This document shows positions 25,198 to 33,086 of a DNA stretch of 33,086 bases, one piece after another (position 1 is the first letter of the stretch; each line of letters begins with the position of its first letter). The DNA is from Candidatus Odyssella sp. GTDB taxonomy: Bacteria > Pseudomonadota > Alphaproteobacteria > Paracaedibacterales > CAITNM01. The stretch lies in assembly GCA_020726185.1 (NCBI GenBank), contig DYTB01000016.1:1-33086 (forward strand). Direction: 5' to 3'. Under the pieces are notes generated by a model. That model saw nothing but the letters and a program-made list of their open reading frames with translations, searched no databases and was not told the origin of the DNA. A program made the position numbers and the translations under genes.

Positions 25198-25473
25198 ATG
25201 AATAAAGAAGAACTTATTAAAAAAATCGCTGAGCAAGCATCTTTAAGTAAGGATAATGCTAAGAAGGCTCTAGAGACTGTTTTCCAAGTTATTACGGATA
25301 GCCTTAAAAATGAAGAACCAGTTGCTATTTCTGGATTTGGAGCTTTTAAGGTAACTAAAAGAGCTGCAACTAAAGGCCGGAATCCTCGTACTGGTGATCC
25401 TATCGATATTGCTGCTAAAACTGTCCCTTCATTTACGGCTGGTAAAGCTTTAAAAGATGCAGTGAAGTCTTAA
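25198..25473 (+). CDS. hup: HU-family DNA-binding protein
   Basis: Small histone-like protein that bends and compacts DNA, 91 residues, typical HU size. The start has the family form MNKEELIKKIAEQASLS, and the beta-arm signature GFGAFKVTKRAATKGRNPRT is intact with the proline that intercalates in DNA. ACAGGAAA lies upstream of the ATG. The next gene begins 14 bases after its stop, so they form an operon. HU genes are common on conjugative elements, where they can shape element DNA or assist recombination and transfer. Confidence 0.96.
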   Translation: MNKEELIKKIAEQASLSKDNAKKALETVFQVITDSLKNEEPVAISGFGAFKVTKRAATKGRNPRTGDPIDIAAKTVPSFTAGKALKDAVKS

Positions 25474-25487
25474 AATCTGGAGATTTT

Positions 25488-26021
25488 ATGAACGAATCAA
25501 ATTGGAAAACTGTACGCTCAAGTTTAGATAAGGTCAGTCAGAGAGACCTAGTTGGTTTAATTAAGGAATTCTACGAACTAAGTCCACAAAATAAGTTGTT
25601 TTTAGATACTCGATTTAGTAATCCAGAGGCAGGTCTTGAAAAATATAAATTAATTATTGAAAAGAACATATGCCCAATTGAACCATGGAAAAAAGATGTC
25701 TCTCTCTCAACTGGGCGCAAAGCTATTAGTGATTATAAAAAGGCTCGAGGAGAACCAGAAGGTCTGCTTGAATTAATGATTTACTACTGTGAATGCGGTG
25801 TAAATTTTACGCTTGAGTTCGGAGATATTGACGAGCGATTTTATGGGAGTATTGAGTCCATGTTTGAAAATGTATTCAAATTTCTTAAAACAAATCCACA
25901 ATATATAGATCAGTTTTTACCGCGGCTCAAGCAGATTGTTAACAGTACTAAAGGTATAGGATGGGGGTTTCACGACTTCCTCGCTGATACTTTTCGAAAG
26001 CACTGTAAAGATTTGCCATAA
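25488..26021 (+). CDS. DUF6155-like hypothetical protein
   Basis: Soluble helical protein of 177 residues. The N-terminal pattern (DLVGLIKEFYELSPQNKLFL followed by EKYKLIIEKNI) resembles DUF6155 proteins; this is from memory and tentative. A later stretch LLELMIYYCECGVNFTLEFG lies near the middle, and the end is basic. CTGGAG precedes the ATG, and the gene follows HU by 14 bases. Function is unknown. Pairing with HU in one operon suggests it is expressed under the same conditions rather than that they interact. Confidence 0.8.
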   Translation: MNESNWKTVRSSLDKVSQRDLVGLIKEFYELSPQNKLFLDTRFSNPEAGLEKYKLIIEKNICPIEPWKKDVSLSTGRKAISDYKKARGEPEGLLELMIYYCECGVNFTLEFGDIDERFYGSIESMFENVFKFLKTNPQYIDQFLPRLKQIVNSTKGIGWGFHDFLADTFRKHCKDLP

Positions 26022-26282
26022 ACTTGATTAATGCTTATAAACTGTACTATTTGTTTTTTTAAAGGATAAAAAAATCATTCATCGAGTGAGGCTAACATTT
26101 TATTAAATGGTCGCATTCTTCTTCTAATGAAATCGATAACTGTTGTTGGGGTTAGGGGAGAATAAAATGGCCAGATCACCCTGAGCAAGCCCTGATTCGT
26201 GCAAAGCTAACCGTATAACATGCCAACTAACTGCTTTAATTTAATGGTTCCGTTATTAACCCCTGTTAGAGATATTCATTGC

Positions 26283-28151
26283 TTAAATTTTATACCTTAC
26301 ACCTAATTCAATCACTTTATGATGCGGAATACGATAGAAATCTGTGGCGCTTTGAGAAAGAGAGGCCAAGGCTATATATAATTTTTCAGAAAATCCTGAT
26401 AAAATAAGGGATTTACTTGCTACTGGAATACCTTTTCCTAAAAATATTGACACATTTTCTTCTGATGTAATGATATCTTGGTGCTTTAGCCATTGTAATG
26501 CCTTATTCAAATCTGGTATTTCTTTAAACCCAAAGCTAGCAATAAGCTGTGAACAATTATTAGTAATTAATTGGAATTTAAATCTATCAGAAATTTTCTG
26601 GTAAGGAACTGCTTTAATAACAAAAGAAACAAGAATAACTTTTTCATGCAAGTACTTGTTATGATGCAATTGCATTACCAATGAGCTAGGTATCTTAAAG
26701 GGTTCGCGGCATAAAAATAATGCCGTACCCGGAATTCGATGTTGATAAGCTTGCAAGTGATTTTCTATAAACTTTTTTGCAGCCATAGGTACACTGATTT
26801 TTTGACTATAAAGTGCCTGACTTCCTTTCCTCCATACATGGACAACGTAGTAACCAATTGATGTAATTGTGAGGACATACCATGCACCGTCAAAAAACTT
26901 TACAATATTAGTGGAAACAAAGAGTATATCCATTAAAAAGAGAGGAGAAAAAATTAATATTAGCTTTATTTTATGCCAACCCCATTCTACCCAAGCAATC
27001 ATAAAAACAAGTGTCGTAGTTATTAACATAATCCCAGATACACAAAGTCCATAAGCAACAGCTAGCTTTTCTGAAGAACCAAAGTTCAAAACAGCTATGA
27101 CAGTTAATAGATAAATTCCATAATTAATAACTGAGAGATAAACTTGCCCCATATTTTTTTCTGAGGTTTTTGTTACTTTCATCCTTGGTAAATAGTTTAA
27201 TAAAATTGCTTGCCAAGCAATGGAGAAAAGACCAGAAATAATAGACTGAGAAGCAATCACCGTAGCCAAAGTCGCTAAAATAATTACTGGCTGTAAAGCC
27301 CAAGAAGGAACCATTAAATAAAATGGATTTGAAATTGCCTCAGGGGATAATAACAACAAAGCTCCTTGCCCCAAATAGTTTGCTACAAGAGCGGGAAAAA
27401 CAAGATATATCCAAGAAAATTGAATAGGCCGTTTCCCGAAATGCCCAAGATCAGCGTATAGAGCCTCAGCTCCAGTAACTACCAAGATCACTCCTCCCAT
27501 TAAAGCAAAACCTCCCCATGAGTTACTCCACATGAAGCTTAGAGCATAGTATGGGTTGACTGCTTTTAATATAAGAGGACAACAGCAGATATGGTAAACT
27601 CCTAAAATCAATAATAAACTAAACCACATAATCATTATTGGTCCAAAAAAATGCCCTATTCTACTGCTACCAAATTTTTGAATGCTAAATAACGCCGTTA
27701 ATATTCCTATTGTAATAGGTATAATGTAAGGAGTTAGTTGATTGTTAACGAGAGAAATTCCTTCAACAGCGCTTAACACTGAAATTGCTGGAGTTATAAT
27801 TCCGTCACCAAAAAATAAGGCCATTCCAATTATGCCGCAAAGAGAAGCAAAAGAACGAAATTTAGAGTTATCCATTGCAGCTGCTAGTGTTGATAAAGCT
27901 AAAACTCCTCCCTCACCATTATGATCCATTGTTAAAACTAACCTGACATATTTAAAAGATACAATGAGAATTAGTGACCATACAAAGAGGGATATGACAC
28001 CTATAATAATAGATTGGCTAGCTGATAGCCCTCCCATTGACAGGCAGCTCTTCAACGCATAAAGTGGGCTAGTGCCAATATCTCCATAGACAACGCCAAT
28101 TGCTCCGACAATTAAAGTAGATAATTTATCTTTTGTAGTAGTATTTATCAT
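26283..28151 (-). CDS. kup: Kup low-affinity potassium transporter
   Basis: Inner-membrane K+/H+ symporter of the KUP/HAK family, 622 residues, the same length as E. coli Kup. The N-terminal signature VVYGDIGTSPLYALK is intact, followed by FGDGIITPAISVLSAVEG and then TGAEALYADLGHFG, all family hallmarks. About 12 membrane segments end near residue 430, with a cytoplasmic C-terminal domain. The ATG at 28151 has only a weak ribosome-binding site. It lies 117 bases downstream of a CorC/CNNM-type gene on the same strand, so co-transcription is possible. With NhaA it forms an ion-balance cargo set. Confidence 0.96.
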   Translation of the reverse strand: MINTTTKDKLSTLIVGAIGVVYGDIGTSPLYALKSCLSMGGLSASQSIIIGVISLFVWSLILIVSFKYVRLVLTMDHNGEGGVLALSTLAAAMDNSKFRSFASLCGIIGMALFFGDGIITPAISVLSAVEGISLVNNQLTPYIIPITIGILTALFSIQKFGSSRIGHFFGPIMIMWFSLLLILGVYHICCCPLILKAVNPYYALSFMWSNSWGGFALMGGVILVVTGAEALYADLGHFGKRPIQFSWIYLVFPALVANYLGQGALLLLSPEAISNPFYLMVPSWALQPVIILATLATVIASQSIISGLFSIAWQAILLNYLPRMKVTKTSEKNMGQVYLSVINYGIYLLTVIAVLNFGSSEKLAVAYGLCVSGIMLITTTLVFMIAWVEWGWHKIKLILIFSPLFLMDILFVSTNIVKFFDGAWYVLTITSIGYYVVHVWRKGSQALYSQKISVPMAAKKFIENHLQAYQHRIPGTALFLCREPFKIPSSLVMQLHHNKYLHEKVILVSFVIKAVPYQKISDRFKFQLITNNCSQLIASFGFKEIPDLNKALQWLKHQDIITSEENVSIFLGKGIPVASKSLILSGFSEKLYIALASLSQSATDFYRIPHHKVIELGVRYKI

Positions 28152-28267
28152 AAGTTAGGTTTATGCATTAAATTCTTAAGGTAAATAAAAATAACATTTG
28201 TTTTTAGACAAATTCAATTTAATTAATTGCAAGTTATTGGGTCGATTCTTATAATACTATTGGTGAA

Positions 28268-29632
28268 TCATAATGTATGAAGGGTTACTTTTATCCATAC
28301 GTGTTTTGGATCTCCTCTCTTCTCAATCATAAGAGTAAATTGATTAAAGTTTATAATTTCTCCTGCCTGAGGTAGATTCTTTGTTTCATGTAATATAAGT
28401 CCCATAACAGTTGCTACTGGATAGGAGGATAAATCTTGCGCAATTATCCTTTCTAGAACATATATAGAAGCCGTTCCTTTAAGAAGAAATGAACCATCAG
28501 GGAGATCCACAACGTCTTCTGCTGTAAAATGAAATTCGTCTTTAATTTTTCCTGTAAGAACTTGAAGTAAATTATCAAATGTAAGAAAGCCTACTAATTC
28601 TTTTTGAGAATAGACAAGAGCCAAATGAGATGCTCCTCTTCTAAAATCGTCTAACAAATTGAGAGCATTATCAGATAGCTGTATCTGCAAAATGGGGCGG
28701 ACAAATTTTTTCAAATCTTTAATTCGGGTATTAGGAAACAAAACAGCAATTAAATCTTTAATGTGTAGCATTCCAAGAACTTTTGTGGGACTGCCATTAT
28801 AAACGGGATAGCGGCTAAATTGATATTTTAAAATCGTTCTGAATGTTTCATTAATGGGTTTAGAAGCATCTAAAAAAATGAGATCTTTTATAGGTCGCAT
28901 AACATCAGATACCTGTAGCTTGTGAAATTCTAAAAGATGATTGAGTGTTTTTATTTCTTTATGAGATAATACGCCGTGATGATGGCTTTTTTTAAGTATT
29001 ATTTTTAATTCTTCTGAAGAAATAAAATGATCGTGGGTGGATGTATGGTCGAGCTTAAACCATTCAAGCATTTTATTAGCGCTATAGTTTAATAATGAAA
29101 TTAAAGGATACATTAGCCAATAAAACAGATAAAGTGGGACTGCTGATATCAAAGACATTTTCACAGGCTGACGGATAGCCATGGATTTTGGCATTAACTC
29201 CCCTATAACAATATGAAGGTAAGAGATAATAGAAAAGGCAAGAAAGAAAGCAATAATTTGAGTGGTCGTTTGTGAGAAAAGCCCTATATACTGGAAAACA
29301 GGCGATAATAGTTCCTCAAAAGCCGGCTTCCCGATCCAACCAAGACCAAGCGAAGAAAACGTGATACCCAGCTGACAAGCAGAAAGGTAAGCATCTAATT
29401 TGCTGTGAACTTTTACAAGAATCTTACCTTTCCAACCATTATTGTGTTTAAGCTTTTCTACTTGAGTTTGCCTCATTTTGACTAGAGCAAATTCTGCAAG
29501 AACAAAAAATCCATTTAAAATGACAAACCCACAAGCAGCTAAAATCAAAATTAAATTTGTAATGATAACGGTTTCTCCAATTTTATTATCTAAGCAATAT
29601 AAGTATATTAAATTAATTATAAATTTTAGCAA
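28268..29632 (-). CDS. CNNM/CorC-type membrane protein with CBS domains
   Basis: HlyC/CorC family protein, 454 residues from an in-frame TTG at 29632. Order of domains: DUF21/CNNM membrane part (LNGFFVLAEFALVKMRQTQV, later LGLGWIGKPAFEELL and IGELMPKSMAIR), a CBS pair at about 245-360 (VSDVMRPIKDLIFLDASKP, then SRYPVYNG), and a C-terminal CorC_HlyC transporter-associated domain. These proteins take part in magnesium or cobalt efflux or resistance. Relatives normally begin close to LILAACGF, so the first 22 residues may be untranslated; a strong GGAG lies eight bases before an ATC codon at 29566, with no ATG nearby. The start is therefore uncertain. Confidence 0.93.
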   Translation of the reverse strand: MLKFIINLIYLYCLDNKIGETVIITNLILILAACGFVILNGFFVLAEFALVKMRQTQVEKLKHNNGWKGKILVKVHSKLDAYLSACQLGITFSSLGLGWIGKPAFEELLSPVFQYIGLFSQTTTQIIAFFLAFSIISYLHIVIGELMPKSMAIRQPVKMSLISAVPLYLFYWLMYPLISLLNYSANKMLEWFKLDHTSTHDHFISSEELKIILKKSHHHGVLSHKEIKTLNHLLEFHKLQVSDVMRPIKDLIFLDASKPINETFRTILKYQFSRYPVYNGSPTKVLGMLHIKDLIAVLFPNTRIKDLKKFVRPILQIQLSDNALNLLDDFRRGASHLALVYSQKELVGFLTFDNLLQVLTGKIKDEFHFTAEDVVDLPDGSFLLKGTASIYVLERIIAQDLSSYPVATVMGLILHETKNLPQAGEIINFNQFTLMIEKRGDPKHVWIKVTLHTL

Positions 29633-29695
29633 CTTATTAGAGAATTAAATTAATTTATAAAGCCCTAAAATTCCTCAATAAATTATAAAACACTT

Positions 29696-30031
29696 CTACG
29701 AGTTTAGCAGCTTAGAAACCACTAAATACCCAGGTAAGGTAATAAAAACAGATAAAAATAGCGACATGTAAAACCCCACCCCTTTATTTAAAATAACTGG
29801 AAGTATATAAAACATTGGAAGTGTTGGCAGAACATACCAAAGAGTACTTAAGGACAAGTCTGCAATGACCTTCGTATCGTGGGTATCATAATAAATCCAG
29901 ATAAAACTAATAATCGATATAAGAGGTAACGATTTGATAACCCCTCCGATTTGGGTGCTAAATCGGCTAATTTCTGTAACACTAACAATAATAAGAGCAG
30001 CTATTATAGTTTTGACAATATACCACATCAT
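29696..30031 (-). CDS. DUF3147 integral membrane protein
   Basis: Hydrophobic protein of 111 residues with about four membrane segments. It matches my memory of DUF3147: SVTEISRFSTQIGGVIKSLP followed by LISIISFIWIYYDTHDT, then LSLSTLWYVLPTLPMFYILP. Function of the family is unknown. The ATG at 30031 follows GGGAG at a slightly long distance; a second ATG follows at once. It sits 63 bases upstream of the CNNM/CorC gene on the same strand and may be expressed with it, adding to the run of membrane transport cargo. Confidence 0.85.
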   Translation of the reverse strand: MMWYIVKTIIAALIIVSVTEISRFSTQIGGVIKSLPLISIISFIWIYYDTHDTKVIADLSLSTLWYVLPTLPMFYILPVILNKGVGFYMSLFLSVFITLPGYLVVSKLLNS

Positions 30032-30090
30032 TTATTTTACTAGCTCCCTTTTCTATTTTTTTATTCATATGAATATTAAGCAAAATATAT

Positions 30091-30672
30091 TTAATCCTGT
30101 AATACCTTGGATTTTTTCAGGTATTTCTTGATGGGAGATTCTACTTTTTTCCATTTATTCTCAACCAGTGCCAAATCTGGGTCATTTTTGGAAATAAAGA
30201 AAAAGTAGACCATCCCAGTGAGTGCTGATATATAATCTGCTTTTTCTGAAGCAGTGGATAACTGATGAAGTAGATTTCCCAAATTTTTATTAACAACAAG
30301 GATCTTTCCCGGTTCAGTTGACATATTTCCAATTGCCATAATATGCTTGCCCCAATTTTCTGGAGTTATATGAATGCGGTTACGAATACTTATCACCTTA
30401 TTTATCTTCTCAGGGTCAACAAATTGAATAATAGGCTTGATCTGTTCTAATGTTTGATCAACTAGAGCTATAATTTCTGGTTTCTGAGCTATAGATTTAA
30501 CAAAGTTTTTCCACGCCCTTTCCGGCGATTTGTTAACAATAGATGCATAAGATTCAGTTTTAGCTTCTAGCATACTTGGTTGGTTAGGAAGAGCATAAGC
30601 ATTTAAAGCTAAAGGGGTACTATATATTCCTAAATTTACCAAGATACATAATAATATTAATCTTGAAATCAT
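30091..30672 (-). CDS. Secreted hypothetical protein
   Basis: Exported protein of 193 residues from the ATG at 30672 (an upstream in-frame TTG is less likely). The N-terminus MISRLILLCILVNLGIYSTP is a signal peptide, probably cut after about residue 27 (LNAYA). The mature part is helical, with two lysine-rich ends and a mildly hydrophobic stretch ISALTGMVYFFFIS near residue 155. No family is recognised. It begins 28 bases after the coiled-coil membrane protein gene in the same direction, so it belongs to the DNA-processing operon at the right end of the window and may be secreted into the periplasm or the host. Confidence 0.75.
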   Translation of the reverse strand: MISRLILLCILVNLGIYSTPLALNAYALPNQPSMLEAKTESYASIVNKSPERAWKNFVKSIAQKPEIIALVDQTLEQIKPIIQFVDPEKINKVISIRNRIHITPENWGKHIMAIGNMSTEPGKILVVNKNLGNLLHQLSTASEKADYISALTGMVYFFFISKNDPDLALVENKWKKVESPIKKYLKKSKVLQD

Positions 30673-30700
30673 TTTTTGTTCTTTCAAAAATAGCTAGCGT

Positions 30701-31297
30701 TTATTTTTTGTTCTTCTTATCAAAATACACAGAATTTAGTTTTTCTCTTTCTTTGGGATCAAGCTTAGACCAAATGGTTTGCATAGCTTCCCCAGAGCGA
30801 AATTGCGCAAGCATTTGTTGATCCATCTTGGGAAATGAATAATGCACTAGCCACCCGCCAATCAATCCGGACAGTAAAGACGTTGCAATAAGAGCAGCAA
30901 AAAACCATTTAGAAAAAAAGGAGACTGTTTTACCAGCTTTTTCAAGATCAGCCTCACATCTATCCGTGGTATTTTGTAGTTTTTGAACTAGGTCATCAGT
31001 TTTTGCACTTAAAAGGTCAAGTATTTTATTGCTTACTTCTTCGGTAATAGATTGAGATACTTTTTGTATTTCTCTCGCAATGATAGATTGATTTGCTTCA
31101 TCAAGATGAAGCATTTTTTCTGTAATTTTTTGAGAGCATGCTTTAAGCTCTTGCGATACATACGTCATCTGAGACGCAGCATCAGCAATATGTTCTCGTT
31201 CATTTGCCAAGTTCTGATGCACACTATTAATTAGATACAAAGACCGGGTTAGATCTTTTGCAGTATCGTGTTTATGAAGCTCATCATGCTTTTCCAT
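30701..31297 (-). CDS. Coiled-coil membrane protein, mobilisation accessory-like
   Basis: Protein of 198 residues with a long helical coiled coil (about residues 20-130) followed by one membrane segment, FFAALIATSLLSGLIGGWLV (about 131-150), and a short charged tail. AAAGGAAG precedes the ATG, and the gene starts 17 bases after the primase gene's stop. Small coiled-coil or membrane proteins next to relaxase genes (MobB/MbeB-like) help anchor the relaxosome, which suggests the same role here. The sequence similarity to those proteins is not strong enough for a firm name. Confidence 0.75.
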   Translation of the reverse strand: MEKHDELHKHDTAKDLTRSLYLINSVHQNLANEREHIADAASQMTYVSQELKACSQKITEKMLHLDEANQSIIAREIQKVSQSITEEVSNKILDLLSAKTDDLVQKLQNTTDRCEADLEKAGKTVSFFSKWFFAALIATSLLSGLIGGWLVHYSFPKMDQQMLAQFRSGEAMQTIWSKLDPKEREKLNSVYFDKKNKK

Positions 31298-31314
31298 ATT
31301 ACTTCCTTTCTATT

Positions 31315-33086
31315 CTATCTTGAGAAATCAAAGCCTCGACTTTGAGATTGCAATAATTCCCGAGATCTTTCTTGTTCCATAGCTATTTTTTCAATTCTTT
31401 TTCCAAATTCAGGGCAAGTACTTTTAACAATCTCATATGCCTCTTTATGTTTTTTCATAAAGTCTAGGGATTTTTCTTCAAAAGCAGCTTTCGTGTCATC
31501 CGTTATATTTTGCAATTTTTCAGCACGCTCAAATGATTGGTACTCCTTTAAGAATTCGGTGGCTAAATCATACTTGTTTTGAGGACGCATAGGCTTAACA
31601 GAAGGAGTATGTATTTCATTACTTTGACCTATTTTTCCTGTGTCTAATATTGAATGAGAAGAATGAGTTCCCTTAGCTATGTTACCCCATCCTGAAACTT
31701 CCTCTTTCTGAGGAAGGTGAAGTCTGGAGTCATGAGCAAACGGTGCAATCCTATCTAATTCAGCAGAAGAATCACTCCTACCTGAATTTCGGTGTTGTAT
31801 ATCAGCAAAAACTTGATCCAGCGTCATCGATTTATACTCTTCCGCCGTTTCTTTCATCATCTCTGCCCATGTTTTTTGTTGTGGGGATTTTTCCTTACCC
31901 ACACCCGACACAAGGTTTTGCACTTTATCAACCGTCAATGTCTCCGGCATTTTGTCTGCCAAATCCCATTTCGCAGGTAAATCTTTTGGAAGATCCACAA
32001 TCTTTATCTGCGGCTCTTTCGCAGCACTTTGATTAAGCTTGGTAAGTTCTTGCGTGATTTGGGTGGCTGCTTTTTGTCCAGGCACATCATTATCCGGCCA
32101 GATGGTGACATCTCGTCCAACCAGAGGCGACCAATCGGCTTTATTGATCGCTCCGACACCGCCTGCCCAACTGAGAACAGCATGATTGGGGAGAAGTTTT
32201 TGAGCAGCATCAGCCGCCTTTTCACCTTCAACAATTAAAACAGGCTTGTTCTCTGCCAAACGGTCAAGACCGTACAGAGGTCGATTATCGCCAAATCCTT
32301 TCCAACGCCAATGTTGTTGCCCCTTCTCGTTTTCACAGTAAGTTAAAGTTGGTGTAATTTTGGAGCCATCCTTATCCTCAAGGCGTGCGACATAACCCAG
32401 TGTTTGTCCTCGCTGATCTTTATAGATATAGACAGAGGTAACCTCCCGCTCATTGATCATATAGGACAGATAAGTATTACTTTTAATATCAGGTTTAAGT
32501 GCATGACTCGGTACCGGCAGAATCGGTGTCCACGTTGTGCCCTTCTCTGGGTCTTTAATGATCGAGTGTTGTGGGCTTATAGACCTTATTGGCGTTGGCA
32601 TCAGTGTTTGACCGAGCCAGTCTTTTGCCCAACCGATTGCTTCTTTAGGGGATAGCTGAAGTTTTTCTTCAATCATCTTTATCGGACTGCCATGAACCCC
32701 TGTTTCAAAGTTTGAGTACAATCCTTGATTCGAACCACTGACCATCACAGAGATTGATCCTTTGCGCCCAAACCTATATTGATAGGCGCTGCGACTAGAT
32801 GGATCCCCAAGCAATGTTTGGCTTAACTCCCCTATTCTCTCTTTTAATGACTCATGCAGATTTTGAGAATCATTGACCTTAAAGCTTTGGAAAGTCTTCG
32901 GTGTTTGAGACGCGGAAGACGGCGTGGCGAATATATCTTCCTTTGTTTGTTGAAGCTGCGTTTGCCTAAACGTTGCCTCTTTTTCTTGAATATGGGTAAG
33001 CAGCTCATTAGGGAGAATCTTTGATTCAGCTAACATCCCGTAAGTCTGTTTGGATCCGCTCTCACGATCAAAGTCGAGCCAGGCAC
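31315..33086 (-). CDS. TOPRIM primase part of a conjugative relaxase/primase (5' partial)
   Basis: Large DNA-processing protein whose N-terminus lies beyond the right edge. The frame stays open for 16 codons upstream of the first ATG (33036), reading AWLDFDRESGSKQTYG, so that ATG is internal. Counting from it: a DNA-binding region at 85-142 (QYRFGRKGSISVMVSG, then YSNFETGVHGSPIKMI), and a TOPRIM core with VLIVEGEKAADAA (Glu270) and TIWPDNDVPG (Asp315, Asp317). The C-terminal 190 residues are polar and probably flexible. This layout fits the primase-like C-terminal half of a TraA/MobA-type relaxase of alphaproteobacterial elements, though a stand-alone primase is possible. It leads the operon with the coiled-coil membrane protein. 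Confidence 0.85.
   Translation of the reverse strand, partial: AWLDFDRESGSKQTYGMLAESKILPNELLTHIQEKEATFRQTQLQQTKEDIFATPSSASQTPKTFQSFKVNDSQNLHESLKERIGELSQTLLGDPSSRSAYQYRFGRKGSISVMVSGSNQGLYSNFETGVHGSPIKMIEEKLQLSPKEAIGWAKDWLGQTLMPTPIRSISPQHSIIKDPEKGTTWTPILPVPSHALKPDIKSNTYLSYMINEREVTSVYIYKDQRGQTLGYVARLEDKDGSKITPTLTYCENEKGQQHWRWKGFGDNRPLYGLDRLAENKPVLIVEGEKAADAAQKLLPNHAVLSWAGGVGAINKADWSPLVGRDVTIWPDNDVPGQKAATQITQELTKLNQSAAKEPQIKIVDLPKDLPAKWDLADKMPETLTVDKVQNLVSGVGKEKSPQQKTWAEMMKETAEEYKSMTLDQVFADIQHRNSGRSDSSAELDRIAPFAHDSRLHLPQKEEVSGWGNIAKGTHSSHSILDTGKIGQSNEIHTPSVKPMRPQNKYDLATEFLKEYQSFERAEKLQNITDDTKAAFEEKSLDFMKKHKEAYEIVKSTCPEFGKRIEKIAMEQERSRELLQSQSRGFDFSR

Noticed and set aside
1-33086. tRNA, rRNA, riboswitch or CRISPR features
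   Set aside because: None could be recognised on either strand by reading; a covariance-model search would be needed to exclude small RNAs.

Overview
This AT-rich window looks like part of a conjugative plasmid or integrative conjugative element from an alphaproteobacterium. The codon and base composition, the F-type transfer genes and the many exported or ion-transport cargo genes suggest an intracellular or amoeba-associated lineage of the Rickettsiales/Holosporales type. That placement is an inference; no rRNA or housekeeping marker is present to confirm it.

Left part (1-10127): a plus-strand F-type type IV secretion block in the order trbC (5' end outside the window), traN, traF, traH, traG, then traD. 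The first genes overlap at start and stop codons or lie a few bases apart, so they form one operon. Between traG and traD, where the F plasmid has its exclusion genes traS and traT, lie a minus-strand multi-pass membrane protein and a plus-strand protein of unknown function.

Middle-left (10163-16637): accessory and probable defence genes. They are a ribbon-helix-helix-like protein with a repeated operator-like sequence upstream, a cytosine-5 DNA methyltransferase with an N-terminal MerR-type helix-turn-helix, a convergent PmeII-type restriction endonuclease overlapping its 3' end, an unknown 410-residue protein, an AlbA_2/histidine-kinase-like ATPase regulator, and a small SH3-like protein.

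Middle (16661-20384): a segment bracketed by a broken resolvase C-terminus and a complete serine resolvase in the same orientation. Inside it is a set of exported or membrane proteins: a membrane-anchored protein, a lipoprotein with two HxT motifs like a 2H phosphoesterase, an exported NadD/cytidylyltransferase-fold enzyme, a tiny secreted peptide and a small lipoprotein. This is the most unusual part of the window.

Middle-right (20722-30031): ion-homeostasis and stress cargo. It holds NhaA, a MITE-like element, a low-molecular-weight phosphatase/ArsC-type protein with an altered general-acid position, a PPK2 polyphosphate kinase, a decayed Mpi-type recombinase, HU with a DUF6155-like partner, the Kup potassium transporter, a CorC/CNNM-type protein and a DUF3147 protein.

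Right end (30091-33086): minus-strand DNA-processing genes. A large TOPRIM-primase protein, probably the C-terminal part of a conjugative relaxase/primase, runs off the window edge. It is followed by a coiled-coil membrane protein and a secreted protein. The transfer block on the left and the DNA-processing genes on the right frame about 20 kb of cargo.
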